Below are positions 1-7,654 of a stretch of DNA of 64,000 bases, in pieces. Position 1 is the stretch's first letter. Every line of letters starts with the position of its first letter. Source of the DNA: Methylophaga sp. (lineage in GTDB: Bacteria > Pseudomonadota > Gammaproteobacteria > Nitrosococcales > Methylophagaceae); contig JALSLH010000088.1 in the NCBI GenBank assembly GCA_026988435.1, positions 1-64,000 on the forward strand, written 5' to 3'. A program made the translations under genes and the position numbers. The notes below the pieces were generated by a model. The model worked only from the letters and a program-made list of their open reading frames with translations, was not told where the DNA came from and did no database searches.

Positions 1-864
1 CGCTATCTTGATTCTGGTAATTATTATTGGAATAGCGGCATGTTTATGTTTAAGGCTTCAACCATTATCAGTGAGTTGGAGCGTTTTGCTCCCGATATGT
101 TATCGAGTTGTCAGCAGGCTTTAGCAGAGTCAAAGACAGATCTTGATTTTATTCGATTAAACCAAGAACAATTTGAAAAATGTCCATCAGATTCATTAGA
201 TTATGCCGTGATGGAAAAAACCGATAAAGCGGTTGTGATTCCTCTTGATGCAGGTTGGAGTGATGTTGGCTCATGGCCTTCACTTTGGGAAAATCATCAA
301 AAAGATCAACAAAATAATGTAATAGTGGGTGATTCAGTTATTGAAAATGTCACTAATTCTTATATTCATAGTGAGCATCGCTTGGTCAGTGTCTTGGGGG
401 TAGATAACCTCATTGTCGTCGACACACCCGACGCGGTGATGATTGCCAGTAAAGATCAAGCTGAAAATATAAAATCAATCGTGGCGAGTTTAAGCAAACA
501 AAATCGTGATGAAGCGACAATGCACCGCAAAGGTTATCGCCCATGGGGTTATTATGATTCAATTGATAGCGGTGAACGATTCCAAGTAAAACGCTTATCA
601 GTCAACCCTGGTGCATCACTGTCATTGCAGCTACATCATCATCGTGCTGAACACTGGGTTGTGGTTAAAGGCATAGCTGAGGTAACGTGTGGCGATAAAG
701 TGGTGTTATTAAGTGAAAATGAATCTACATTTATACCTGTAGGCGTAAAACATCGCTTGCATAACCCTGGGCGCGTACCAGTAGAGATTATTGAAGTACA
801 ATCAGGTTCATACTTAGGTGAAGATGATATTGTCCGATTTGATGATGTTTACAATAGGGCTTAG
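1..864 (+). CDS. manC: Mannose-1-phosphate guanylyltransferase / mannose-6-phosphate isomerase, C-terminal part (5' end outside window)
   Basis: The frame is open from base 1, so the gene begins upstream; 287 codons are visible. It makes GDP-mannose from mannose-1-phosphate and GTP, and the fused cupin domain interconverts fructose-6-P and mannose-6-P. The first residues read YLDSGNYYWNSGMF, a typical nucleotidyltransferase stretch, followed by the DAGWSDVGSW motif. The last ~110 residues are the type II phosphomannose isomerase cupin, with PWGYYDSI and the metal-binding pattern HHHRAEHW near residue 212. It heads the exopolysaccharide island and would supply GDP-mannose to its glycosyltransferases. 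The family call is firm; the length of the missing N-terminus is unknown. Confidence 0.93.
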   Translation, partial: RYLDSGNYYWNSGMFMFKASTIISELERFAPDMLSSCQQALAESKTDLDFIRLNQEQFEKCPSDSLDYAVMEKTDKAVVIPLDAGWSDVGSWPSLWENHQKDQQNNVIVGDSVIENVTNSYIHSEHRLVSVLGVDNLIVVDTPDAVMIASKDQAENIKSIVASLSKQNRDEATMHRKGYRPWGYYDSIDSGERFQVKRLSVNPGASLSLQLHHHRAEHWVVVKGIAEVTCGDKVVLLSENESTFIPVGVKHRLHNPGRVPVEIIEVQSGSYLGEDDIVRFDDVYNRA

Positions 865-978
865 TATGAGATTATTACAACGCATATCCAAGCAACTTGA
901 AGATGTAGTTTTTCAACTCCGTCATTCCCGAGATCATTCAATTTGCAAAAAAATCACGTCATCTTGCAAAAAAATCCA

Positions 979-1052
979 CGTCATCCCGGTATGTTTTAAG
1001 CCGGGATCTCTGCACAAGAAAGACTCCGGCTTAAAACATACCGGAGTGACGG
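979..1052. repeat. Dispersed inverted-arm repeat (CGTCATCCCGG family), paired copy
   Basis: Two ~31-base arms face each other (979-1009 and 1022-1051). Each arm starts with CGTCA and contains its own CCGG...CCGG palindrome around ATGTTTTAAG. The whole can fold into one long hairpin or two small ones. A partial arm lies at 919-932. The element fills most of the gap between manC and the next gene (865-1113), where I see no coding gene. Related arms recur at 2649, 5657, 31203, 35360 and elsewhere in this window. Confidence 0.8.
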
Positions 1053-1113
1053 AGAAGCAAAAATGCACAAATTGAATGATAGAGGGTATATACAGAATAG
1101 GATAGAAAAATAG

Positions 1114-2523
1114 ATGGCTCGTCAAGGTAAAATTAGACGTTACGATTCTAAAATAAATGCAATATCGCGGCTTATAGATGGCGGCATTATACTGCTGACA
1201 TTTTTTGCATTAATTGATATCTTTCATATCGAGTGGCAGCCCGTTTATACGTGGGGCTTGCTGTTTTCAATTCTTTTATTTAATTTCTTTGCTGAATCTC
1301 AAGATGCATATCGTTCATGGAGGGGTTCTAACCTACGTGAAGAAATAGAAATTGTCCTTATCTCGTGGTTTACGGGTATTTTTGTACTTGTATTATTAGA
1401 TGTTTTTGTTATTCACTCTCAGGTTTATTCCGAACCCTTCGTTGCCGTATGGATTCTAGCGAGTCCTATTGAGCTAATATCATGGCATGCAATGGTGAGA
1501 ATGTTATTAGGTATTATACGCTCGAGAGGATATAACACTCGCAAGATAGCCATTGTAGGTGCCACACCGCTTGGAAAACGCTTAGAATTTGCCTTTAATC
1601 AGATGGATTGGTCTGGCTATCGTTTTGTAGGCTATTATGATGATAGAAAAATAAAAAACACTGAGGGCGAAGCGCGGTTTGAACCTGTAGACATTAAAGG
1701 CAATATTGAGCTGCTAATAACCGACTGCAAACAAGGGAAGGTTGATTCTGTTTATATAACCTTAGCAATGTCAGCCGAACATCGAATAAAAGGCTTAGTA
1801 GAAGATTTAGCAGATAGCACTGTTTCTGTTTATTTTGTACCGGACTTTTTTACCTTTAACTTGCTTAATTCACGTTGGATTGATCATCAAGGTATCACCG
1901 CTGTCAGTATATATGATTCACCATTTACTGGCTTAGACAGCATGATAAAAAGACTAGAAGATATTCTATTAAGCATTGTTATTTTATGTATTGTTGCGCT
2001 ACCGATGATAATGATTGCCATAGGAATCAAATTAACATCAAAAGGCCCAGTGTTTTTTAAGCAAAAACGTTATGGTATTGATGGAGAAAAGATAAGAGTG
2101 TGGAAATTTCGCTCCATGACCGTTGCTGATGATGGCAATAATATAGTGCAAGCCACCAAAGGCGATAGTCGCATCACCCCATTTGGCGCATTTTTAAGAA
2201 GAACATCATTAGATGAATTACCACAATTTTTTAATGCTTTAAGCGGAGATATGTCAATAGTCGGCCCAAGACCACACGCAGTAGCACATAATGAAGAATA
2301 CAGATCGAAGATACAAGGCTATATGCTGAGACATAAAGTAAAGCCCGGCATCACCGGTTTAGCGCAAATTAATGGCTTTAGAGGTGAAACAGATACCTTA
2401 GATAAAATGGAGGGCCGCATTCATTATGACCTGCAATATATTCAGTCATGGTCATTATGGTTAGATTTAAAAATTATATTTTTAACGATATTCAAGGGCT
2501 TTACCCATAAAAATGCCTATTAA
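1114..2523 (+). CDS. Undecaprenyl-phosphate hexose-1-phosphate transferase (WcaJ-like initiating enzyme)
   Basis: This integral membrane enzyme starts repeat-unit synthesis by transferring a sugar-1-phosphate (usually glucose-1-P) to undecaprenyl phosphate. At 469 residues it has the normal length. The N-terminal ~120 residues hold several hydrophobic segments. A Rossmann-like part follows (KIAIVGATPLGKRL, about residues 143-157). The C-terminal catalytic region from about residue 275 has one membrane segment and the signature motifs KFRSM (about 330), LDELPQ (about 365) and SIVGPRP (about 381). The start ATG at 1114 follows a repeat-filled gap. Which sugar it uses cannot be read from sequence. 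Confidence 0.93.
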   Translation: MARQGKIRRYDSKINAISRLIDGGIILLTFFALIDIFHIEWQPVYTWGLLFSILLFNFFAESQDAYRSWRGSNLREEIEIVLISWFTGIFVLVLLDVFVIHSQVYSEPFVAVWILASPIELISWHAMVRMLLGIIRSRGYNTRKIAIVGATPLGKRLEFAFNQMDWSGYRFVGYYDDRKIKNTEGEARFEPVDIKGNIELLITDCKQGKVDSVYITLAMSAEHRIKGLVEDLADSTVSVYFVPDFFTFNLLNSRWIDHQGITAVSIYDSPFTGLDSMIKRLEDILLSIVILCIVALPMIMIAIGIKLTSKGPVFFKQKRYGIDGEKIRVWKFRSMTVADDGNNIVQATKGDSRITPFGAFLRRTSLDELPQFFNALSGDMSIVGPRPHAVAHNEEYRSKIQGYMLRHKVKPGITGLAQINGFRGETDTLDKMEGRIHYDLQYIQSWSLWLDLKIIFLTIFKGFTHKNAY

Positions 2524-2648
2524 ATAAACCGCCATTCTATGCTTACACCAGCCATATAACTAAGTAATGTGGTACAAAGACAGCACACGCTGCAAACCGT
2601 CAACCTATACATATACCTATCAGATTACTGAATAAGGACAGTACAAAC

Positions 2649-2680
2649 CGTCATCCCGGTAGGCTTGTAGCCGGGATCTA
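2649..2680. repeat. Single arm of the CGTCATCCCGG dispersed repeat
   Basis: One arm (CGTCATCCCGG, loop AGGCTTGTAG, then CCGGGATCT) lies in the 614-base gap 2524-3137. The first part of this gap, up to about 2970, shows no open reading frame I would support. The second part carries an AT-rich dyad and a probable riboswitch, listed separately. Confidence 0.7.
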
Positions 2681-2971
2681 GCTGTTAAAATAATAACCCC
2701 ACACCAACTAAATAAACACGTAGGATCTGCTTCAGCCGCGAATAGACGCAAAGTGACCACACCCCTAGTATTAGGGTGTTGTGATAAAAGGCCTATCTAG
2801 TATAATAGCTACCATGAATTGGTTATTTAGAAATAAAATCAGCGACTAGTACCAAAGTACAATAGTCATCAATTTTATTCTGATGTAATCTATAGTCATC
2901 TACTCACACTGTGTATGTGAAAAGTAGGTGTAAGTATATTGTCATATGATCTTTGTATGATGGTTGTACGG

Positions 2972-2995
2972 TTATAAATACATGAGTATTTATAA
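2972..2995. promoter_or_regulatory. Perfect AT-rich dyad upstream of the PEP-CTERM gene leader
   Basis: TTATAAATAC and GTATTTATAA form a perfect 10-base inverted repeat around ATGA, followed by seven T. It stands 17 bases before the riboswitch-like leader. It could be an operator overlapping a promoter (the right arm contains TATAAT) or a weak AT hairpin ending upstream transcription. The sequence does not decide between these. Confidence 0.35.
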
Positions 2996-3012
2996 TTTTT
3001 TTGGAATTTAGT

Positions 3013-3095
3013 TAAAAAGCCAAACCTGTTGTGAAGCAGGGTCGGAAAGTTTCAGGTCTTAAAGTTTTTATATTGAGATGGCTGGGCTGCATTAC
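3013..3095 (+). ncRNA. Probable GEMM-I (c-di-GMP-class) riboswitch, diverged
   Basis: The leader of the PEP-CTERM gene can be folded by hand into the GEMM-I layout. AAACC precedes stem P2: CCTGTT (3025-3030) pairs with AGCAGG (3035-3040) across a GUGA (GNRA) tetraloop. GGGTCGGAAAG follows, in place of the usual GGGACGCAAAG. Stem P3 pairs CAG and GTCTTAA (3053-3062) with TTGAGAT and CTG (3073-3084). The closing GGCTGGGCTGC resembles the family's 3' conserved block. The core departs from consensus (CGGAAAGTTT instead of CGCAAAGCC), so ligand type and function are uncertain. Its place just upstream of an exopolysaccharide-linked secreted protein fits c-di-GMP control of matrix genes. Confidence 0.6.
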
Positions 3096-3137
3096 TTGAT
3101 TTTTTATTTTTTTATATTCGAAATAAGGAATAGTATT

Positions 3138-3764
3138 ATGAAAAAAGTAATGCTTTTATTAGTAAGTGCAGTATTTTCTGTGTCAGCAAGTGCGGCAAGT
3201 TTTGATTTTGCTAATTATGCAGATACCGAAGGTGAAGCTGGTTATGCCTCTTATGTGAAAACAGAAGGTGTAATCACGGTAACAGCAACGGGAACTGCAA
3301 ATGTTAGCACTACGCCAACATCAGCGTTTGCATATCTTGATGCTGGTGGTGCTGGTCTAGGTGTTTGTAAAAACATTGGATCAACTGCTCAATGTGAGCC
3401 TTCTAGTGACGATAATGCTTTGCGAGATGAAGCTATTAAATTATCATTTGACCAAGCGGTATGGGTGACAGATGTTGATTTTGTTAATGGTAGCCATGGT
3501 ACTAGTTTCACTGGTACATATGAATTAATCGTTGATGGTATTTCTCAAGGTACTCAAGCCTTAGCAAGTTTAGCTACGCTAAATATCTTTGGTACAGTAT
3601 TTGAGTTCATTAATAATTCAGTGGGCAATAAAGATTTAGCAAGCAATCAGTTCTACATCAATGTATTAGATGCTCAAGTTCCAGTTCCAGCAGCATTGTT
3701 CTTATTTGCACCAGCTCTATTAGGTTTCTTTGGTTTACGTCGTAAAGCTACATTAGCGGCATAA
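3138..3764 (+). CDS. Secreted protein with VPVPAA-type PEP-CTERM sorting signal
   Basis: This is a 208-residue exported protein, the only evident exosortase substrate in the window. The start at 3138 was chosen because AAGGA lies 8 bases upstream and the product begins with a clean signal peptide (MKKVMLLLVSAVFSVSASA); the longer frame from 3078 lacks both. The body is Ala/Thr/Gly-rich with two close cysteines (GVCKNIGSTAQC). The C-terminus has VPVPAA, a hydrophobic helix (LFLFAPALLGFFG) and an LRRK stop, the tripartite signal cut by exosortase. XrtA is encoded at 31412-32938. A strong terminator follows, so it is its own transcription unit. The matrix role is inferred from the family. Confidence 0.88.
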   Translation: MKKVMLLLVSAVFSVSASAASFDFANYADTEGEAGYASYVKTEGVITVTATGTANVSTTPTSAFAYLDAGGAGLGVCKNIGSTAQCEPSSDDNALRDEAIKLSFDQAVWVTDVDFVNGSHGTSFTGTYELIVDGISQGTQALASLATLNIFGTVFEFINNSVGNKDLASNQFYINVLDAQVPVPAALFLFAPALLGFFGLRRKATLAA

Positions 3765-3805
3765 GTCTAGTTTAAGAAATTGAGCTAACAATATTGTTTG
3801 TTTAA

Positions 3806-3837
3806 GAAAAAGGGGGCTTCGGCTCCCTTTTTTGTTT
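3806..3837 (+). terminator. Intrinsic terminator after the PEP-CTERM gene
   Basis: AAAAAGGGGGC, a TTCG tetraloop, then GCTCCCTTTTTT form a GC-rich hairpin flanked by A and T runs, 42 bases past the stop codon. Confidence 0.88.
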
Positions 3838-3884
3838 TAATTAATGCTATGATATGTTTAACTTTTACATAAGGATGTAAATAT

Positions 3885-4442
3885 ATGTTTTCAATGATAT
3901 TACGATCTAGTTTAGCCATCTGTTTGGTTTTTGTTTTGAATGGCGTGGTGAACGCTTCAGAACGTTACTTATTAAATGCAGGCGATGTATTAGAAGTGTC
4001 AGTTTGGAATGAAGAAACCTTGCAAAAACAAGTTATTATTTTGCCTGATGGTACAATTTCTTTTCCACTAGCAGGTCAGCTTGAAGCGCAAGGTAAATCG
4101 GTTACCGATGTGCAACTAGCATTAACAGAAAAATTAAAAGAATATTTATCAGATCCAGTTGTAACTGTTTCAGTGACCAGTGTCGGTGGCAATTCAATAC
4201 ATATCATGGGCAAAGTAAACACGCCGGGTTCTTTTGTGATGGTGCAAAGATTAGATGTAATGCAAGCACTTAGTTTGGCTGGCGGATTATCACCTTATGC
4301 TGAAGAAAATAATATTATTGTGTTACGTCGCAATGGCACAAAACAACAGACTATTCCGGTACATTATGCCTCGATTAAAAAAGGGCATGACTTAGATACT
4401 AATGTCTTGTTAAAAAGCGGCGATGTTATCGTTATACCATAA
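3885..4442 (+). CDS. Polysaccharide export (OPX/Wza-family) protein, short form
   Basis: This 185-residue periplasmic export component has a signal peptide ending near NGVVNA-SE. The polysaccharide-export domain (LNAGDVLEVSVWNEETL, DGTISFPLAGQL) covers about residues 28-105, and one SLBB-like domain follows (IHIMGKVNTPGSF). There is no lipobox cysteine and no C-terminal amphipathic helix, so unlike Wza it has nothing that would cross the outer membrane. AAGGAT at 3871 supports the start. Fifteen bases downstream is a beta-barrel gene that could supply the missing outer-membrane pore. It begins the export operon running to 9387. Confidence 0.9.
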   Translation: MFSMILRSSLAICLVFVLNGVVNASERYLLNAGDVLEVSVWNEETLQKQVIILPDGTISFPLAGQLEAQGKSVTDVQLALTEKLKEYLSDPVVTVSVTSVGGNSIHIMGKVNTPGSFVMVQRLDVMQALSLAGGLSPYAEENNIIVLRRNGTKQQTIPVHYASIKKGHDLDTNVLLKSGDVIVIP

Positions 4443-4457
4443 GCCTAGGTATTGCAG

Positions 4458-5621
4458 ATGATAAATAAACAAGTTCTTTTTGCCTTGGTGGTGGCTACTT
4501 CTATCCAAGTAGCTCACTCAGCAGAATGGTCACTCACATCAACACTTAATCCATCCGTGACCTATGATGACAATGTGTTTTTGAGTGAAAATGAGCAAAG
4601 CAGTATGCATTATGCAATGACGCCAACAGTTTTGCTGAGTCGTGCAGTTGAAGACATGGTGTTGAGTTTGAGTGCTGGCTACCAAATCGATAGATATTCT
4701 TCCTTATCATCTGATAATGATACTGAAAATCCATTTGTCCGTTTCGATAGTTCATATAATATGGAACGAAGCCAGTATGGTTTGTCTGCTAGTTATCAAG
4801 AGGCAACATCGCGATCAACCGCGGCTGAAGATACGGGTGACTTTGCAACGCAATCAATCAACCGAACACGTTCTATTTCACCATCGTATAGTTATCAATG
4901 GACAGAGCGAGATACATTATCATTGAATGGCTCATACAGCGAGAGATTGTCGTCAACATCTAGCTTTTCTGATACAGAATCAAAATCATTAACAGCCGGT
5001 TGGCAACATCAATATAGCGAAAGATTGAGTGCAGGTTTAAATGCAACATTCTCAAATTATAAATCTGAAGGGCTGACATTAAATACCGATGATGATAACT
5101 ATAATTTATCAACAAGCATGACCTATGCGTTATCAGAGTTATGGAGCCTCACGGGTAATATTGGCGCACGAAAGCTTAATAGTGAGAGAACATCGACTCT
5201 GACAGGAATAACTAGCGACGATACTAGCACGGGTTCAACCTTTGGTTTTTCAGCCATTCGAACAGATGACATAAATACTTATACACTTGATTTATCGCGA
5301 GGCGTATCGCCATCAGGAACAGGGGATGTCAATGAAAGCGACAGCATCAATGCATCTTGGTCCCACCCTATTTCTGAACGATTAACAGCAAATGTTTTAG
5401 CTGGTTATCGAGAAACAACATCAGCATTAGAAGAATCTAGTGGAAAGCGGAAAAATATTACCTTTTCTCCTTCACTCAGCTGGCAATTAGAAAGAAATTT
5501 GCGTTTAAACTTTAAATATAACTATCGCAAACAAACTCAAGATTCAGGTCGTTCGACCGATAGCAATGCTGTGAGTGTCACATTAAATTATGACTGGGAT
5601 GGGATTCGGGTCTCACGGTAG
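4458..5621 (+). CDS. Outer-membrane beta-barrel protein of the exosortase A export locus
   Basis: This is a 387-residue protein with a signal peptide ending at VAHS-AEW. After it come many alternating polar/hydrophobic strands rich in Ser, Thr, Tyr and Asp (for example TLNPSVTYDDNVFL, LSLSAGYQIDRYSSL) and a final strand NYDWDGIRVSR. This is the pattern of the PEP-CTERM-system outer-membrane family found beside OPX and Wzz genes. I chose ATG 4458 over the in-frame TTG at 4452 because it sits better after AGGT. It probably partners the short OPX protein just upstream as the outer-membrane pore. No enzyme motif is visible. Confidence 0.82.
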   Translation: MINKQVLFALVVATSIQVAHSAEWSLTSTLNPSVTYDDNVFLSENEQSSMHYAMTPTVLLSRAVEDMVLSLSAGYQIDRYSSLSSDNDTENPFVRFDSSYNMERSQYGLSASYQEATSRSTAAEDTGDFATQSINRTRSISPSYSYQWTERDTLSLNGSYSERLSSTSSFSDTESKSLTAGWQHQYSERLSAGLNATFSNYKSEGLTLNTDDDNYNLSTSMTYALSELWSLTGNIGARKLNSERTSTLTGITSDDTSTGSTFGFSAIRTDDINTYTLDLSRGVSPSGTGDVNESDSINASWSHPISERLTANVLAGYRETTSALEESSGKRKNITFSPSLSWQLERNLRLNFKYNYRKQTQDSGRSTDSNAVSVTLNYDWDGIRVSR

Positions 5622-5656
5622 TAAGTTGTAGATATCTTACAGCCACATATTTAGAA

Positions 5657-5735
5657 CGTCATTCTGGCAGGTTTGTAGCCGGAATCTCTAAACTGAATGA
5701 AATAGATCCCCGATAAAAGCTCTCGGGGATGACGG
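5657..5735. repeat. Dispersed inverted-arm repeat, paired copy
   Basis: Left arm CGTCATTCTGGCAGG...GCCGGAATCT and right arm AGATCCCCGATAAAAG...CGGGGATGACGG face each other after the beta-barrel gene. The two arms belong to different subtypes of the family, so the element looks composite. It occupies the first part of the 382-base gap 5622-6003; the second part is the tandem hairpin array. Confidence 0.75.
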
Positions 5736-5807
5736 ACGTAGGAAAAAACAAGTAGTATGAGTGAGCAGCGGCTATATTACTCATGTTGCTTCAATTTGCA
5801 GTTCTTA

Positions 5808-5983
5808 CCAAGTTGTCATTCCCACATGTAGTTAGTGGGAATCAAGAAGTAAAACAAAGTTGTCATTCCCACATGTAGTTAGCGGGAATTAAGAATCAAA
5901 ACCAAGTTGTCATTCCCGCATGTAGTTAGCGGGAATCAAGAAGTAAAACCAAGTTGTCATTCCCGCATGTAGTTAGCAGGAAT
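5808..5983. repeat. Tandem array of four 47-bp hairpin units
   Basis: GTCATTCCC occurs at 5815, 5862, 5909 and 5956, exactly 47 bases apart. Each unit contains a stem of the form ATTCCCGC, loop ATGTAGTTA, then GCGGGAAT. Copy 1 has CCCAC paired with GTGGG, a change on both sides of the stem. Copy 2 (CCCAC/GCGGG) and copy 4 (CCCGC/GCAGG) carry one-sided changes. The array ends 20 bases before the chain-length gene. Confidence 0.9.
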
Positions 5984-6003
5984 CTAAGTTAGATAGGAAT
6001 AAA

Positions 6004-7629
6004 ATGGAAGAAGAAGTAAAAGAAATTGGCGATTATCTAGATATAATACGTCGCCATAAATATTGGGTAATAATCCCAGCGGTTCTATTAATCGCTTTAA
6101 GTGGATTAGTAGCGTATTTATTGCCAGCGACCTATAAATCAGAAGGTTTGATTCTTATTGAATCGCAAGAAATCCCAAATGATTTAGTGCGTTCAACGGT
6201 TACGAGCTACGCTGATCAGCGTATTGAGGTGATTAAGCAACGTATTATGACAACTAGTAAAATTATGACACTAGTTAAAAAATATAACCTTTACCCTGAA
6301 TTACGTAAAAAATCACCAGTTTCTGCAATTGTTGGTTTATTTCGTGAAAATATTGCAGTAGCAATGGTCGAAGCAAATGTAACCGATCCTAATAGTGGTC
6401 GTTCTCGCCGTGCAACTATCGCGTTTAAAGTCTCCTTTATGGATAAGTCACCGCAATTAGCTCAAAAAGTAGCGAATGATTTAGTGACAGAATTTTTGGT
6501 TGAAAATACAAAAGTTAGAACAAATCGTGCAAGCGAAACAACTAAATTCTTAGAAGCAGAAGCCAATAAATTTCAAAAACAAATACAAATAACAGAAAAG
6601 AAAATCGCCGAATTTAAAGACCAATATAGTGATAGCCTGCCTGAATTATTAGATCATAACTTATCAGTGCAAGAGCGATTGCAAACAGAATTAGCTTATA
6701 ATCAAAACCAAATTGCAGCACTAAAAGATCTTGCCACGACACTACGAACACAAATCTTAGGCATATCGCCTTTTATCACAACGCAAATTCGGGGTGCAGG
6801 CGTGACACAAGTCCCTATTGCAACTGCGGCTCAGAAATTAGCTCAAGCAGTTGCAGAATATGACAGTCTGTCAGCTAAATATTCAGAGAGTCATCCTGAT
6901 ATCAAAGCATTAAAGAATCAAATTACTGACTTAGAAAAACAAGCGAAAGAAGAAGAGAGCTCCCTAGATAAACCAGCATCGAATTCATCTTTTAGCCGTA
7001 CTCGTAATCCATTATATGCACAGCTAGCGGCAAAAATAACCGCCTCAGAGCGTGAAGCTATTCGTTTGCAAGAACGTAATGAAATTGTTCAACAAAAAAT
7101 AGCAGAGCAAGATGAACGAATTGCACGAACCCATCAGGTGAAACGGGCTTATGATGATTTAACGCGTGATCATGAGAATAAATTAAGAAAATACGAAGAG
7201 TTAAGAGCAAAACAACTTGAAGCAGAACTGGCTCAGAATTTGGAGTCTGAAAATAAAGGTGAGAGCTTTACACTCATTGAACCCCCTTTAGTGCCTAGCA
7301 AAGCAGAAAAACCAAATAGAAAGAAAATATTCTTAATGGGGGTAATAGGTTCAGTCGGTCTAGGTCTAGGTTTGGCACTATTGGTTGAAATGCTCTTTGG
7401 TGGCGTACGAGGTTATAATCAAATAACCCGAGTATTAGCTAGCGCGCCTTTAGTCGTTATACCAATAATAACAAGCCCACAAGATATTAAAAAAACAAAA
7501 CGGAATAGACTCAAAATAATACTGGCAGCTATCTTACTTCTAGGCTTATGTGTTGCAGGCTTTCATTACTTTGTAATGGATTTGGAAGTTCTTTGGTTTA
7601 AAATTTTACGAAAAATAAGTTTACTGTAG
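6004..7629 (+). CDS. Exopolysaccharide chain-length determinant (Wzz/GumC-like, XrtA system)
   Basis: This 541-residue inner-membrane co-polymerase sets chain length and links polymerase to export. The N-terminal Wzz domain starts at DYLDIIRRHKYWVIIP with a membrane helix (about residues 20-40). A long periplasmic coiled-coil region (about 170-420, rich in Gln/Glu/Lys) follows. A second membrane helix at about 440-463 has the Pro-rich entry PPLVPSKAEKPNRKK. A third hydrophobic stretch near the C-terminus (LAAILLLGLCVAGF) is typical of the exosortase-linked subfamily. It carries no kinase domain; that function is the separate next gene. AGGA precedes the start. Confidence 0.9.
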   Translation: MEEEVKEIGDYLDIIRRHKYWVIIPAVLLIALSGLVAYLLPATYKSEGLILIESQEIPNDLVRSTVTSYADQRIEVIKQRIMTTSKIMTLVKKYNLYPELRKKSPVSAIVGLFRENIAVAMVEANVTDPNSGRSRRATIAFKVSFMDKSPQLAQKVANDLVTEFLVENTKVRTNRASETTKFLEAEANKFQKQIQITEKKIAEFKDQYSDSLPELLDHNLSVQERLQTELAYNQNQIAALKDLATTLRTQILGISPFITTQIRGAGVTQVPIATAAQKLAQAVAEYDSLSAKYSESHPDIKALKNQITDLEKQAKEEESSLDKPASNSSFSRTRNPLYAQLAAKITASEREAIRLQERNEIVQQKIAEQDERIARTHQVKRAYDDLTRDHENKLRKYEELRAKQLEAELAQNLESENKGESFTLIEPPLVPSKAEKPNRKKIFLMGVIGSVGLGLGLALLVEMLFGGVRGYNQITRVLASAPLVVIPIITSPQDIKKTKRNRLKIILAAILLLGLCVAGFHYFVMDLEVLWFKILRKISLL

Positions 7630-7654
7630 CAGCGTAGGCAGGAAAATAAGAATA

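Noticed and set aside
818-1075. 85-codon frame overlapping the end of manC
   Set aside because: It runs through the inverted-arm repeat and has no support as a protein.
5808-5983. Regular 47-base repeats looked like a CRISPR array
   Set aside because: The whole 47-base unit is repeated, with no variable spacers, and no cas genes are near; it is a tandem hairpin array.
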